Assembly: GCA_002344345.1 (NCBI GenBank)
Contig: DDTL01000182.1
Coordinates: 1 to 64,000 of the forward strand
Origin: Saprospiraceae bacterium UBA2365
GTDB taxonomy: Bacteria > Bacteroidota > Bacteroidia > Chitinophagales > Saprospiraceae
Length of the DNA stretch: 64,000 bases
Direction: 5' to 3'
Position 1 is the stretch's first letter, and each line of letters opens with the position of its first letter. Below, piece by piece: positions 8,108-15,683 of this stretch. The notes beneath the pieces were generated by a model. It was given only the letters and a program-made list of their open reading frames with translations, was not told the DNA's origin and made no database searches. The translations under genes were made by a program, and so were the position numbers.

Positions 8108-8455
8108 TTAAAGGGATTTTTTCAAACCAACGATCATTTTTCTGATCGTAATAATTTGTTCAATCAAGACGTCCAAATCAGTCTTACGCATAAAACCAAG
8201 ATTATTGGATACAATAAGTTGTGTCTCCAACTCAGAGACTGAACCCAAGGCAATAGATAGAAATTGTGAAAACTCTTTTGTTGAAGAACGAGCATCTCCC
8301 TCAGCTATATTTGAAGGAATGGAAACAGCGCTCCTTCTGATTTGACTGGTCAATCCATAAAGCTCTGATTTGGGATAAGATTCAGTAAGCTTGTAGATTT
8401 CCGTTACCAGAGGGATTGATTTTTTCCAAACATCAAGATCGTGATGAGTTTTCAT
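8108..8455 (-). CDS. Four-helix-bundle protein of the S23/IVP family (Avd-like fold)
   Basis: A 115-residue, mostly helical protein. Family signatures are the start HHDLDVWKKSIPLVTEIYKL, SYPKSELYGLTSQIRRSAVS, IPSNIAEGDARSS and FLSIALGSVSELETQL. The family (Pfam 23S_rRNA_IVP; TIGR02436) includes proteins encoded in 23S rRNA intervening sequences and, by fold, the Avd accessory proteins of diversity-generating retroelements. The general function is unknown. It lies inside an otherwise dedicated sugar-nucleotide operon, between capF and capG, and has 7-bp repeat tracts on both sides. A second, divergent member sits in the same kind of position at 15274-15645. No reverse transcriptase or rRNA is nearby, so an Avd or IVS role is not supported here. 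Confidence 0.9.
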   Translation of the reverse strand: MKTHHDLDVWKKSIPLVTEIYKLTESYPKSELYGLTSQIRRSAVSIPSNIAEGDARSSTKEFSQFLSIALGSVSELETQLIVSNNLGFMRKTDLDVLIEQIITIRKMIVGLKKSL

Positions 8456-8470
8456 TTTTTCAATAAATTG

Positions 8471-8514
8471 TCTGTTTACAGATCACTGTTTACAGATTAC
8501 CGATCACTGATGAC
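8471..8514. repeat. Heptamer repeat tract overlapping the capF 3' end
   Basis: Units such as tgtttac, agatcac, tgtttac, agattac, cgatcac, tgatgac extend from the spacer across the capF stop at 8490 into its last eight codons (VSSVIGNL). The tract forms the upstream flank of the four-helix-bundle gene. Its composition matches the mixed part of the tract at 9671-9817. Confidence 0.8.
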
Positions 8515-9659
8515 ACTTTTTCAAAAAACGTATCCGCATCCTCCGGATCAAAATGCTCATTGATCCAGAATATGGTATATAAATCTTCTTTTCCGATATT
8601 CGTAATATTATGTGTATACCAAACGGGCATATCCACAAATGCAGGCTGGTTACCATCCAGTTCAAAGCTCATCACCTTGGTCGTGCCTACCCTTCTCAGT
8701 TCAATCCGGGCTTTTCCTTTGATCACTGCAAAACGCTCAGCTTTCCTGGTATGAAAATGATTTCCCCTGGTAATTCCGGGTTTGGTGGTGGAAAAACTGA
8801 TTTGTCCACCGCTATTGAGCTTGATCGTTTCTACAAAGGAACCACGATCATCCGTATTTAATTTCAAATAGAAAGGAAAGAAATTTTCATGATCTAGGTA
8901 ACACAAAAAGGTGTTCCATAAATTCCTTTTGCAGGGTTCTTCCAGATCGGGAATTTCACCTTTTGCAAAGTAATTGTCCCGATAGGATTGCAATAATTGC
9001 AAAAGATTCGAAACAGTCATGGAGGAAGTATGACTTATAGCAACTTGCCGAATTATCCGATTTCCCTCTTTTTCCTCTATGGCAGACTGTTCAATAAATT
9101 GTAAAATCTGATTCACCAATTCATTGATATAGATCAGGTTCAATGTGCCGTCAACCTCTATTTTTAGTGCTTCGTTGTGAGTCAATTGATGGCAGAAAGT
9201 AGCCACAACCGAATTGTAATATGGATTTCCGAATGGTCCGAAAACGTTGGGTATGATCATACCAGTAAAAGATGCTTTGTTTTTTTCTGCCCATTTTTCC
9301 AATAGTGCCCGTCCCTCTTTTTTTGATTTTCCGTAAAGATTGTCTTTTGCTTCCTGTGATGATGAGGAAAACAAAATGTGGGGAGTTGAATTGGTGTATT
9401 CACAGGCGGAGATCAGTTGTTTTACCAGTTTGATATTCGTTTCATAGATGACCTGAGGATCATTATGCCTGTTCAACGCTGCCAAATGGACGATCACATC
9501 GCAGGATTGTACAAAATGATTCAACTTTTCAGTTTTCTCAAAAAAGTTGTCTTCGAATGGGATCCGTTCAAACTTATCAGGTTCCAGTCCTAATGTATTG
9601 AACAAATGGGTTCCAACGAATCCTGCCTGACCTGTAATGCCTATTTTTAATTTTGACAT
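8490..9659 (-). CDS. capF: UDP-2-acetamido-2,6-dideoxy-hexulose reductase with cupin domain (CapF/FnlB-like)
   Basis: A bifunctional 389-residue CapF. The N-terminal extended SDR domain (GITGQAGFVGTHLFN, VHLAALNRHND, FSSSSQEA, YGKSKKEGR) reduces the 4-keto sugar. The C-terminal cupin from about residue 255 carries the metal-binding histidines of GNHFHTRKAERFAVIKGKA and WYTHNI and acts as a 3-epimerase in characterised CapF. CapE upstream and CapG downstream complete the three-enzyme route from UDP-GlcNAc to UDP-L-FucNAc. The last codons (VSSVIGNL) are read from a heptamer repeat tract, suggesting the original C-terminus was replaced or lightly extended. It is separated from capE by 160 bases of pure repeat and from capG by the four-helix-bundle gene, whereas such sets are normally contiguous. 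Confidence 0.94.
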   Translation of the reverse strand: MSKLKIGITGQAGFVGTHLFNTLGLEPDKFERIPFEDNFFEKTEKLNHFVQSCDVIVHLAALNRHNDPQVIYETNIKLVKQLISACEYTNSTPHILFSSSSQEAKDNLYGKSKKEGRALLEKWAEKNKASFTGMIIPNVFGPFGNPYYNSVVATFCHQLTHNEALKIEVDGTLNLIYINELVNQILQFIEQSAIEEKEGNRIIRQVAISHTSSMTVSNLLQLLQSYRDNYFAKGEIPDLEEPCKRNLWNTFLCYLDHENFFPFYLKLNTDDRGSFVETIKLNSGGQISFSTTKPGITRGNHFHTRKAERFAVIKGKARIELRRVGTTKVMSFELDGNQPAFVDMPVWYTHNITNIGKEDLYTIFWINEHFDPEDADTFFEKVSSVIGNL

Positions 9660-9670
9660 AAATTAGTTTT

Positions 9671-9817
9671 GGTGATCGGTAATGAGTGATCTGTGATCTG
9701 TAAACTGTGAGTTGTGAGTAGTGAGTTGTGAACTGTTTACTGATTACTGATCACTGATTACTGTTTACTGTTCACTGTTCACTGTTTACTGTTCACTGAT
9801 TACTGATCACTATTCAC
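9671..9817. repeat. Intergenic heptamer repeat array between capE and capF
   Basis: The complete 160-base gap consists of degenerate 7-bp units: gatctgt, gatctgt, aaactgt, gagttgt, gagtagt, gagttgt, gaactgt, then tttactg, attactg, atcactg, attactg, tttactg, ttcactg and similar. In the sense of transcription many units read CAGTAAT, which contains a stop codon in one frame, unlike the CAGATCA units found inside capG. No spacers of constant length are present, so it is not a CRISPR array. Confidence 0.93.
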
Positions 9818-9819
9818 GC

Positions 9820-10860
9820 CTAGGGTTCATATATATGCCCGTTTTCTTCACCAAGTATGTCTTTTCGTATCATCGGAAGCTTTAAGAGTAATTCTTTCAT
9901 CCCTTCCACATCCAGTCTTGTGGTGTTGTGCGAAGTATAATCCTCTACGACGGATACTTTTGTTTCACCTTCAGTAAAAAACTTTCCGTAATTCAAATCC
10001 CTGTTGTCAGCCGGAACCCTGAAGTAATCCCCCATATCTTCAGCTTTAGCCATTTCTTCCCGATTGACTAAGGTTTCAAACAGCTTTTCTCCATGTCTGG
10101 TACCTATTATGTTAATTTTATTGTTGGAGCCAAATAATTCCTGAAGCGCGATGGCCAATGTTTCAATGGTTGCAGCAGGCGCTTTCTGAACAAAAAGATC
10201 TCCATTATCTGCATGATTAAATGCAAACCATACCAGTTCAACAGCATCATCCAATGTCATCATGAAACGGGTCATTTCGGGATCAGTGATGGTCAATTCT
10301 TTTCCCGCTTTGATCTGATCTACGAACAATGGAATTACTGAACCTCTGGAAGCCATCACGTTTCCATATCTGGTTGCGCAGACAGTAGTTTGAGTTCCAC
10401 GCAGATTTCTGCTGGTAGCCACCATAAGTTTTTCACTTAGCGCTTTGCTCATTCCCATGGCATTGATTGGATAAACTGCCTTATCCGTACTGAGCATTAC
10501 TACGTTCTTTACCCCATGAATAATGGCACTTTCCAAAACATTTTCAGCTCCGATCACATTGGTTCTGACCGCTTCCATCGGGAAGAATTCACAAGATGGC
10601 ACCTGCTTTAACGCTGCTGCCTGAAAAACAAAATCTACACCACGCATGGCCATATCCACAGAATTACGGTCACGGGTATCTCCGATATAATACTTGATCT
10701 TATTATTTTTGTAAAACTGCCGCATGTCGTCCTGTTTCTTTTCATCACGACTCAATATCCTGATTTCACTGAAAAGATCATCATTCAGGAATCGTCTGAG
10801 CACGGCATTTCCGAATGAACCGGTTCCTCCGGTAATAAGTAATATTTTTTCACTAATCAT
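9820..10860 (-). CDS. capE: UDP-GlcNAc 4,6-dehydratase (5-inverting), CapE/FnlA-like
   Basis: A 346-residue SDR enzyme that starts UDP-L-FucNAc synthesis by dehydration and 5-epimerisation of UDP-GlcNAc. It shows the NAD(P) motif LLITGGTGSFGNAVL, RDEKKQDDMR, FQAAALKQVPSCEFFP, the catalytic LSTDKAVYPINAMGMSK in which Met takes the place of the usual Tyr of the Y-x-x-x-K pair (normal for inverting FlaA1/CapE-type dehydratases), and RYGNVMASRGSVIPLF. Seven bases separate it from ugd upstream. The product goes to CapF and then CapG, both further along the operon. Confidence 0.95.
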   Translation of the reverse strand: MISEKILLITGGTGSFGNAVLRRFLNDDLFSEIRILSRDEKKQDDMRQFYKNNKIKYYIGDTRDRNSVDMAMRGVDFVFQAAALKQVPSCEFFPMEAVRTNVIGAENVLESAIIHGVKNVVMLSTDKAVYPINAMGMSKALSEKLMVATSRNLRGTQTTVCATRYGNVMASRGSVIPLFVDQIKAGKELTITDPEMTRFMMTLDDAVELVWFAFNHADNGDLFVQKAPAATIETLAIALQELFGSNNKINIIGTRHGEKLFETLVNREEMAKAEDMGDYFRVPADNRDLNYGKFFTEGETKVSVVEDYTSHNTTRLDVEGMKELLLKLPMIRKDILGEENGHIYEP

Positions 10861-10866
10861 AAAATT

Positions 10867-12297
10867 TTAGTTAAGTTTTTTTCCAATTTGAAAAACCCTA
10901 AATCCAAGTTGAAATAGCTGCTTTGCATTTAAAATATTTCTTCCATCAAATACAAAAGCTGGCTTGATCATATTATTATAAACTCTTTCCCAATCATAAG
11001 TTCTAAATTCATCCCATTCTGTCAGAACTGCGATAGCATGAGCCTCCTTCATTGCTGCATAGGGATCAGTATGTACTACCAATTTTGAAAGCAACTGATC
11101 TTTAATACTTAGAAATTCCAAGTTTTGTTCAGCCAGGTAATTCAAATCCTTAATCATTTGAGATTTGGTAACTTTTGGGTCAAAAACATGGATTTCAGCA
11201 TTATCCATCAGTAATTCCCATGCAACATAAATTGCAGCAGACTCACGTGTATCATTGGTATCTTTTTTAAACGCCCACCCTAAAAAAGTGATTTTTTTTC
11301 CAGAAACTGTGTTATATAGTGTATTAATGATTTTCTCAGCAAACCTGTGCTTTTGGTGATCATTCATTTTAATGACATGCTCCCAATAATCTGCTACATC
11401 GTGTAAATTAAGACTTCTGCAGATATAAACCAAGTTTAATATATCTTTTTGAAAACAAGATCCTCCAAAACCCACAGAAACTTTTAAAAATTTATCACCA
11501 ATCCTGCTATCAGAACCAATCGCTTTTGCCACTTCTTCAGCATCAGCTCCAGTTTCTTCACAAAGCACTGAAATTGAATTAATTGAGGAAACTCTTTGCG
11601 CTAAAAAAGCATTTGCTGTCAGCTTTGAAAGTTCTGAGGACCAGACATTGGTATGAATTATTTTTTCTTTTGGAATCCAATGTGAATAAATTTCCGTTAA
11701 TGCATTCATGGCAGCCTTTCCATCCTCAGTCAGGTAATCACCTCCTATTAAAACCCTGTCTGCAAAATGCAGATCATTTATTGCTGTCCCTTCTGCCAAA
11801 AATTCAGGATTTGACAATATTTGAAATTTAACTCCATTTCCTACATTGTCTAAAATGGATTTTATTGCTTGGGCCGTTTTCACAGGCAAAGTCGACTTTT
11901 CAACTACAATTTTATCTTCAGTGGCAACTTTAGCAATTTGTCTGGCACATAACTCAATATATTTAAGGTCAGCAGCCATACCTTTGCCTTTTCCATAGGT
12001 TTTAGTTGGTGTATTAACAGAAATAAAAATAATTTGGGCATTTTTTATGGCACTTTCTATATCAGTCGAAAAAAATAAATTTCTCCCTCTAGCTTCAGCA
12101 ATTACACTCCTTAAACCTGGTTCATAAATCGGAAGGTTCTCTAGGTTTTCATCATTCCAGGCAGCAATTCGAGCTTCATTAATATCCACTACAGTTACAT
12201 TGATTTCAGGGCATTTTTGAGCTATTACAGCCATTGTTGGTCCTCCAACATATCCAGCTCCAATGCATGTAATTTGCTTAATTTTTGGAAAATTCAT
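10867..12297 (-). CDS. ugd: UDP-glucose 6-dehydrogenase
   Basis: A 476-residue UDP-glucose dehydrogenase making UDP-glucuronic acid with two NAD. Motifs are the Rossmann [47 protein letters not shown], the catalytic-Cys segment [14 protein letters not shown], and the UDP-binding [14 protein letters not shown]. The length, the GGPT variant of the dinucleotide motif and the NIDVDIN-like second strand resemble the animal-type Ugd subgroup more than the short 390-residue bacterial form. The UDP-glucuronate is probably both a building block and the substrate of the UDP-xylose synthase encoded upstream (16893-17840). Confidence 0.95.
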   Translation of the reverse strand: MNFPKIKQITCIGAGYVGGPTMAVIAQKCPEINVTVVDINEARIAAWNDENLENLPIYEPGLRSVIAEARGRNLFFSTDIESAIKNAQIIFISVNTPTKTYGKGKGMAADLKYIELCARQIAKVATEDKIVVEKSTLPVKTAQAIKSILDNVGNGVKFQILSNPEFLAEGTAINDLHFADRVLIGGDYLTEDGKAAMNALTEIYSHWIPKEKIIHTNVWSSELSKLTANAFLAQRVSSINSISVLCEETGADAEEVAKAIGSDSRIGDKFLKVSVGFGGSCFQKDILNLVYICRSLNLHDVADYWEHVIKMNDHQKHRFAEKIINTLYNTVSGKKITFLGWAFKKDTNDTRESAAIYVAWELLMDNAEIHVFDPKVTKSQMIKDLNYLAEQNLEFLSIKDQLLSKLVVHTDPYAAMKEAHAIAVLTEWDEFRTYDWERVYNNMIKPAFVFDGRNILNAKQLFQLGFRVFQIGKKLN

Positions 12298-12345
12298 AAA
12301 TACTGATTAATATTTTAAAAACATACACTTAAAGATAATTATATA

Positions 12346-13386
12346 TTATTTTATTTCTGCTACATACTCCTTCCATCCTCCCACATCTTTCCATGACTTC
12401 TCGCTCACCGGGAAAACACCTACCCTTCCTCCTCTATCCATCACCTGATCGATCAAATGTGTGATGTGAAAGAATTGATCATCGGGAATCTCGTCGATCA
12501 AATGCGGTTCGAGTATGTACATTCCGCTGTTGATCTTGAAAGTCAATTCAGGTTTTTCAACAAGCTGAAGCAGTCTACCGTTCTCGCCTGTTTCGATAGT
12601 TCCATAAGCGATAGGAAAATGTTTAAGCGCAGCCACAACCGTGATCTCATTTTGATTGTCTTTATGGTATTGAAGGATTTCGGAATAATCCTGATCTATC
12701 AATATATCACAATTGCTGACAAAAAAAGTTTCATGGATCCTGCCTTTCAGTAAACTGATGCTACCTGCAGTTCCCATTGGTTTATCTTCTGTAAAATATT
12801 CGAGCTCGTAGGGTAATTCCCTGCTATTCATGTAGTATTGGATCAATGCTGCCTTATAATTTACAGAGATGTAGAATTTGTGGCAACCATGCGCTGTAAA
12901 ACGGTCAAAAATCTCTTCGAGCATGGTTTTCTCACCAAGTGGGATCAATGGTTTTGGCAAGACATTGGTCAAAGGCCTCAATCGGGTACCAAGCCCGCCT
13001 GCCATGATGATGACAGGAAGGTTGAAACTCCCTATTGGCTTTGGTTTTTGGTCGGTAAACAGATCTTCCCAATAATAAACTTTAATAATTTCACCTTTAG
13101 AATTGACAACAGGGCACAACTCCATTCTGTAATCAATCATCATTTTGCGAACGCTTTCAAAATCATCTTCCGGAGTAGCAACACGAATATTTTTTCTCAA
13201 TACGTATTGAACCTCAGTATTTAAAGGCATATTTTGAATAATTGCCCGCTGAATATCTCCTGCACTCAACAGGCCTGAAAATCGGTTATGTCTCAAAACG
13301 ATCAGCAATTTTCTGTCAAGTTGATCCATTTTTTTCAATGCCCCAAGTAAGGTTACATCAACATCTATATTCCTGTTTTTAAACAT
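12346..13386 (-). CDS. CBS-domain nucleotidyltransferase, PtmE-like
   Basis: A 346-residue fusion of two N-terminal CBS modules (about residues 1-112) with a sugar-1-phosphate nucleotidyltransferase domain (IIMAGGLGTRLRPLTNVLPK, EKTMLEEIFDRF, SNCDILID, EKPELTFKINSGMYIL). This architecture is that of PtmE, the GlcN-1-phosphate guanylyltransferase of legionaminic-acid routes, and of related enzymes in Bacteroidota nonulosonate clusters. It follows NeuD-, LegC- and LegB-like genes, supporting that link. The frame extends to 13437, overlapping neuD, but those residues are unlike the family and ATG 13386 is preferred. Nucleotide specificity cannot be told from sequence. Confidence 0.85.
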   Translation of the reverse strand: MFKNRNIDVDVTLLGALKKMDQLDRKLLIVLRHNRFSGLLSAGDIQRAIIQNMPLNTEVQYVLRKNIRVATPEDDFESVRKMMIDYRMELCPVVNSKGEIIKVYYWEDLFTDQKPKPIGSFNLPVIIMAGGLGTRLRPLTNVLPKPLIPLGEKTMLEEIFDRFTAHGCHKFYISVNYKAALIQYYMNSRELPYELEYFTEDKPMGTAGSISLLKGRIHETFFVSNCDILIDQDYSEILQYHKDNQNEITVVAALKHFPIAYGTIETGENGRLLQLVEKPELTFKINSGMYILEPHLIDEIPDDQFFHITHLIDQVMDRGGRVGVFPVSEKSWKDVGGWKEYVAEIK

Positions 13387-13408
13387 ATTTAAACAATAAA
13401 TTCCAAAA

Positions 13409-14035
13409 TTATTGAAGAGATCTTGCTGGATTTCCAACTAAAACTTGATTGTCCTGTACATTGTCCAACACCACTGTTCCGGCACCTATCACAACCTCTT
13501 TTCCAATCCTCACTCCCTGTTTCACCACCGCATTGGCTCCAATGAATGATCCTTCACCAACTTGCACATTTCCTCCCAACACTGCACCTGGCGCTATATG
13601 TGCAAAATCACCTATAACGCATTCATGTTCAATTATTGCCCCAGTATTGATAATCACCCCATTTCCTATTTTTGTTGCAGGGTTAATACAAGCGCCTCTA
13701 CAAATTAATGTTGCATTTCCAATTGAAGTATAGCTTGTGACATTAGACATCGGATGAACTGATGTTATAAACTTCATTCCATATCCAACCATTGATTCAT
13801 AGATCCTTTTCCTGATTGTATTACTTCCAATTCCTAGAAATAATTCAAAACCTTGAATACTGACCAGAACTTCGGAACTTTCTTCATGTCCAAAATACTT
13901 AAGATTAAATGGATTGTAATTCACTTTTTTACGTTCAAGATAGCCATTAAGAACAAAACCTTGAAGTAAAATTGATTCTGCAGCAACCAACCCATGACCA
14001 GAATAACCAATTATTAGTACTTTACTTTGGTTCAT
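13409..14035 (-). CDS. NeuD/PglD-family sugar O/N-acetyltransferase
   Basis: A 208-residue acyltransferase with the PglD layout: an N-terminal Rossmann-like nucleotide-sugar-binding part (VLIIGYSGHG...LGIGSNTIRKRIYE) and a C-terminal left-handed beta-helix (from about residue 95). It has the catalytic-His region IIEHECVIGDFAHIAPGAVL and the closing VGNPARSL. In bacillosamine and legionaminate synthesis such enzymes acetylate the 4-amino group formed by the LegC/PglE aminotransferase, which is the gene directly upstream (14-base overlap). That is the most likely role here; O-acetylation of a nonulosonate is the alternative. Confidence 0.87.
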   Translation of the reverse strand: MNQSKVLIIGYSGHGLVAAESILLQGFVLNGYLERKKVNYNPFNLKYFGHEESSEVLVSIQGFELFLGIGSNTIRKRIYESMVGYGMKFITSVHPMSNVTSYTSIGNATLICRGACINPATKIGNGVIINTGAIIEHECVIGDFAHIAPGAVLGGNVQVGEGSFIGANAVVKQGVRIGKEVVIGAGTVVLDNVQDNQVLVGNPARSLQ

Positions 14036-15242
14036 CAGATTTTTTTGAACTACTTGGTAAATTTATTAATCGTTCAGCAATATAATTTGCATTCAATAGA
14101 TCTGAAGTTTCACAATATTTGTATGTGGGTAAATAGTTTATCAACTCCCATACAGGGCGAGTTCGTATACCTTGTCCATTTGATAAAAGTAAAAACTCAT
14201 CTCGTCCTAGCCGATCGGGCATTAAAATACAGTTTAACCAATAATTAGACTTTGTATTTATTGGTTCAGAAACAAACCTAATTAATGAATCTATATGGGT
14301 ATTTTCAAAACTGAAGCCACCAAAATCTTTAAAAAACTGATTATATGAATGGGCTATCATTCGTTTTGAATCAAGAAATGCAGGCAGTTGCTCCAGTTGG
14401 GCTAATCCCAATGCAGCATTGATATTAGGCATACGATAATTATATCCAATGTCATCATGAACAAATTCCCAGGCATGGGGAACTTTTGCCTGCGTTGTCA
14501 AATGCTTAGCCTTAACAGCGAGTTCCTCATCATCAAACAGCAACATTCCTCCACCTCCTGTGGTAATGATCTTATTGCCATTAAAACTCAATACACCTAT
14601 TTTACCAAAAGTTCCAGTATGTCGTCCTTTATAAAAACTACCCATACTTTCAGCTGCATCTTCTACCACAGGTATGTGGTATTCATCGCAAATTTCAACA
14701 ATCTTATCAATTCTGCAAGGATGTCCGAAGGTATGCATGGGAACACAGGCAGAAATGATCCGGCCAGTGGATTTGTTTACTGATTCGAGTTGATTTGTTG
14801 ATTTGTTGATTTGTTGATCTGTTGAGGTTTCAAGCCAATTCCTCAGGGCCGCAGGAGAAAGGCCAAGAGTATCCATTTCCACATCGATAAATACCGGATG
14901 GGCACCGCAATAACTGATGGCATTGGCGGTAGCAATAAAGGTAAGTGGTTGTGTAATGACTTCAGTTTCTCTTTCAACACCGGAAAGAAGCAATGCAAGA
15001 TGCAAGGCATTGGTTCCGTTGACACAGACAACAGCTTTTTTTGCGCCTGTAAATGCCGCCACCTGAAGTTCAAAATCATCCACAAATTGACCAACAGAAC
15101 TTACAAATGTAGATTCGATGCATAGTTCGAGATACTTTTTTTCATTGCCTTTAAAAACCGGTGCATGAAGGGGAATGAAACCTTCAGGTTGGTTGTATAG
15201 TTGGCGGATGAAGTTTAGTATTTCTTGATGAGTTGTTTTCAA
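14022..15242 (-). CDS. legC: LegC-type UDP-4-keto-sugar aminotransferase with repeat-encoded loop
   Basis: A 406-residue PLP aminotransferase of the LegC family (LegC-like start FIPLHAPVFKGNEKKYL, FVSSVGQFVDDFE, VNGTNALHLAL, EVITQPLTFIATANAI, VEDAAESMGS, PLP-lysine LSFNGNKIITTGGGGML). It should transaminate the 4-keto product of the LegB-like dehydratase encoded just upstream. At about residues 138-158, in the loop before IISACVPMHTFGHP, the protein contains a Gln/Asn/Ser/Thr-rich stretch (TDQQINKSTNQ...NKST) encoded by in-frame 8-bp tandem repeats. Family members have a variable loop here, so the enzyme is probably still active. The 3' end overlaps the acetyltransferase gene; a four-helix-bundle gene separates it from legB. 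Confidence 0.92.
   Translation of the reverse strand: MKTTHQEILNFIRQLYNQPEGFIPLHAPVFKGNEKKYLELCIESTFVSSVGQFVDDFELQVAAFTGAKKAVVCVNGTNALHLALLLSGVERETEVITQPLTFIATANAISYCGAHPVFIDVEMDTLGLSPAALRNWLETSTDQQINKSTNQLESVNKSTGRIISACVPMHTFGHPCRIDKIVEICDEYHIPVVEDAAESMGSFYKGRHTGTFGKIGVLSFNGNKIITTGGGGMLLFDDEELAVKAKHLTTQAKVPHAWEFVHDDIGYNYRMPNINAALGLAQLEQLPAFLDSKRMIAHSYNQFFKDFGGFSFENTHIDSLIRFVSEPINTKSNYWLNCILMPDRLGRDEFLLLSNGQGIRTRPVWELINYLPTYKYCETSDLLNANYIAERLINLPSSSKKSDEPK
14790..14825. repeat. In-frame 8-bp tandem repeat inside legC
   Basis: Four to five copies of ttgatttg (CAAATCAA in the coding sense, last unit ttgatctg). Eight-bp units read in three frames give a stop-free cycle of eight residues (Q-I-N-K-S-T-N-Q), and the coding frame is kept. 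The same motif recurs in the spacers on both sides of the four-helix-bundle gene at 15274-15645. Confidence 0.88.
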
Positions 15243-15243
15243 G

Positions 15244-15272
15244 TTTTGTTGATTTGTTTATTTGTTGATACG
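15244..15272. repeat. 8-bp repeat remnants 3' of the second four-helix-bundle gene
   Basis: Sequence of the type gttttgttgatttgtttatttgttgatac, related to the ttgatttg unit inside legC. It fills the gap between the legC start and the stop of the small helical-protein gene. Confidence 0.7.
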
Positions 15273-15273
15273 T

Positions 15274-15645
15274 TCAATCGATTTTAATTAAAGTGCTTTT
15301 TCGTAATGCATTGATTTTGTTTGATATTTTTTCGATTTTAACTCGACATAAAAATCCTTCATTCACATTTAAATAATTCAAATCTTGTGATATAATTATC
15401 TGATTAAGAAGTTCATTTAAGCTACTAAATGCCATCTGATAAAAATCTGCCTGATCTTTTGGTGACGTTCTCGAGGATCCTTCCGCTATATTTGAACAAA
15501 CTGACAATACGGCTCTCCTCATTTGATTTGTTAAGCCAAACCTTTCATTTTCGGGATAATTTTTTGTTGTCTCATAAACCTTATTTACCAGAACTCTTGC
15601 ATCCTGCCAAACTTTAAGTTTTTCGAATGAAAAGATATGTGACAT
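15274..15645 (-). CDS. Four-helix-bundle protein of the S23/IVP family, second copy
   Basis: A 123-residue helical protein divergent from the copy at 8108-8455 but with the same landmarks: FEKLKVWQDARVLVNKVYE, NYPENERFGLTNQMRRAVLS, VCSNIAEGSSRTSPKDQADF and FSSLNELLNQIIIS. The seven residues encoded upstream of ATG 15645 (to 15666) come from the flanking repeat and are left out. It separates legB from legC, genes that are normally adjacent. Low identity with the other copy means that two independent acquisitions are more likely than a recent duplication. Function unknown. Confidence 0.88.
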   Translation of the reverse strand: MSHIFSFEKLKVWQDARVLVNKVYETTKNYPENERFGLTNQMRRAVLSVCSNIAEGSSRTSPKDQADFYQMAFSSLNELLNQIIISQDLNYLNVNEGFLCRVKIEKISNKINALRKSTLIKID

Positions 15646-15676
15646 AACAAATAAACAATTAAACAAATCACCAACT
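15646..15676. repeat. 8/9-bp repeat remnants 5' of the second four-helix-bundle gene
   Basis: The sequence aacaaataaacaattaaacaaatcaccaac shows repeated aaacaa(a/t) units, the complement-strand form of the ttgttt/ttgatt tract found on the other side of the gene. It sits between the legB stop (15684) and the start of the helical-protein gene. Confidence 0.6.
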
Positions 15677-15683
15677 ATTCAAC

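Noticed and set aside
7105..9817. CRISPR-like repeat arrays
   Set aside because: Units are 7 bp with no constant spacers and no cas genes are nearby; these are simple tandem repeats.
14022..15242. Frameshift or pseudogene in legC because of the low-complexity stretch
   Set aside because: The frame is continuous, catalytic motifs on both sides are intact, and the stretch sits in a loop that is variable in the family.
8108..15645. Diversity-generating retroelement (Avd plus reverse transcriptase)
   Set aside because: Only Avd-like four-helix-bundle proteins are present. I found no reverse transcriptase, template repeat or C-type-lectin target with a variable repeat.
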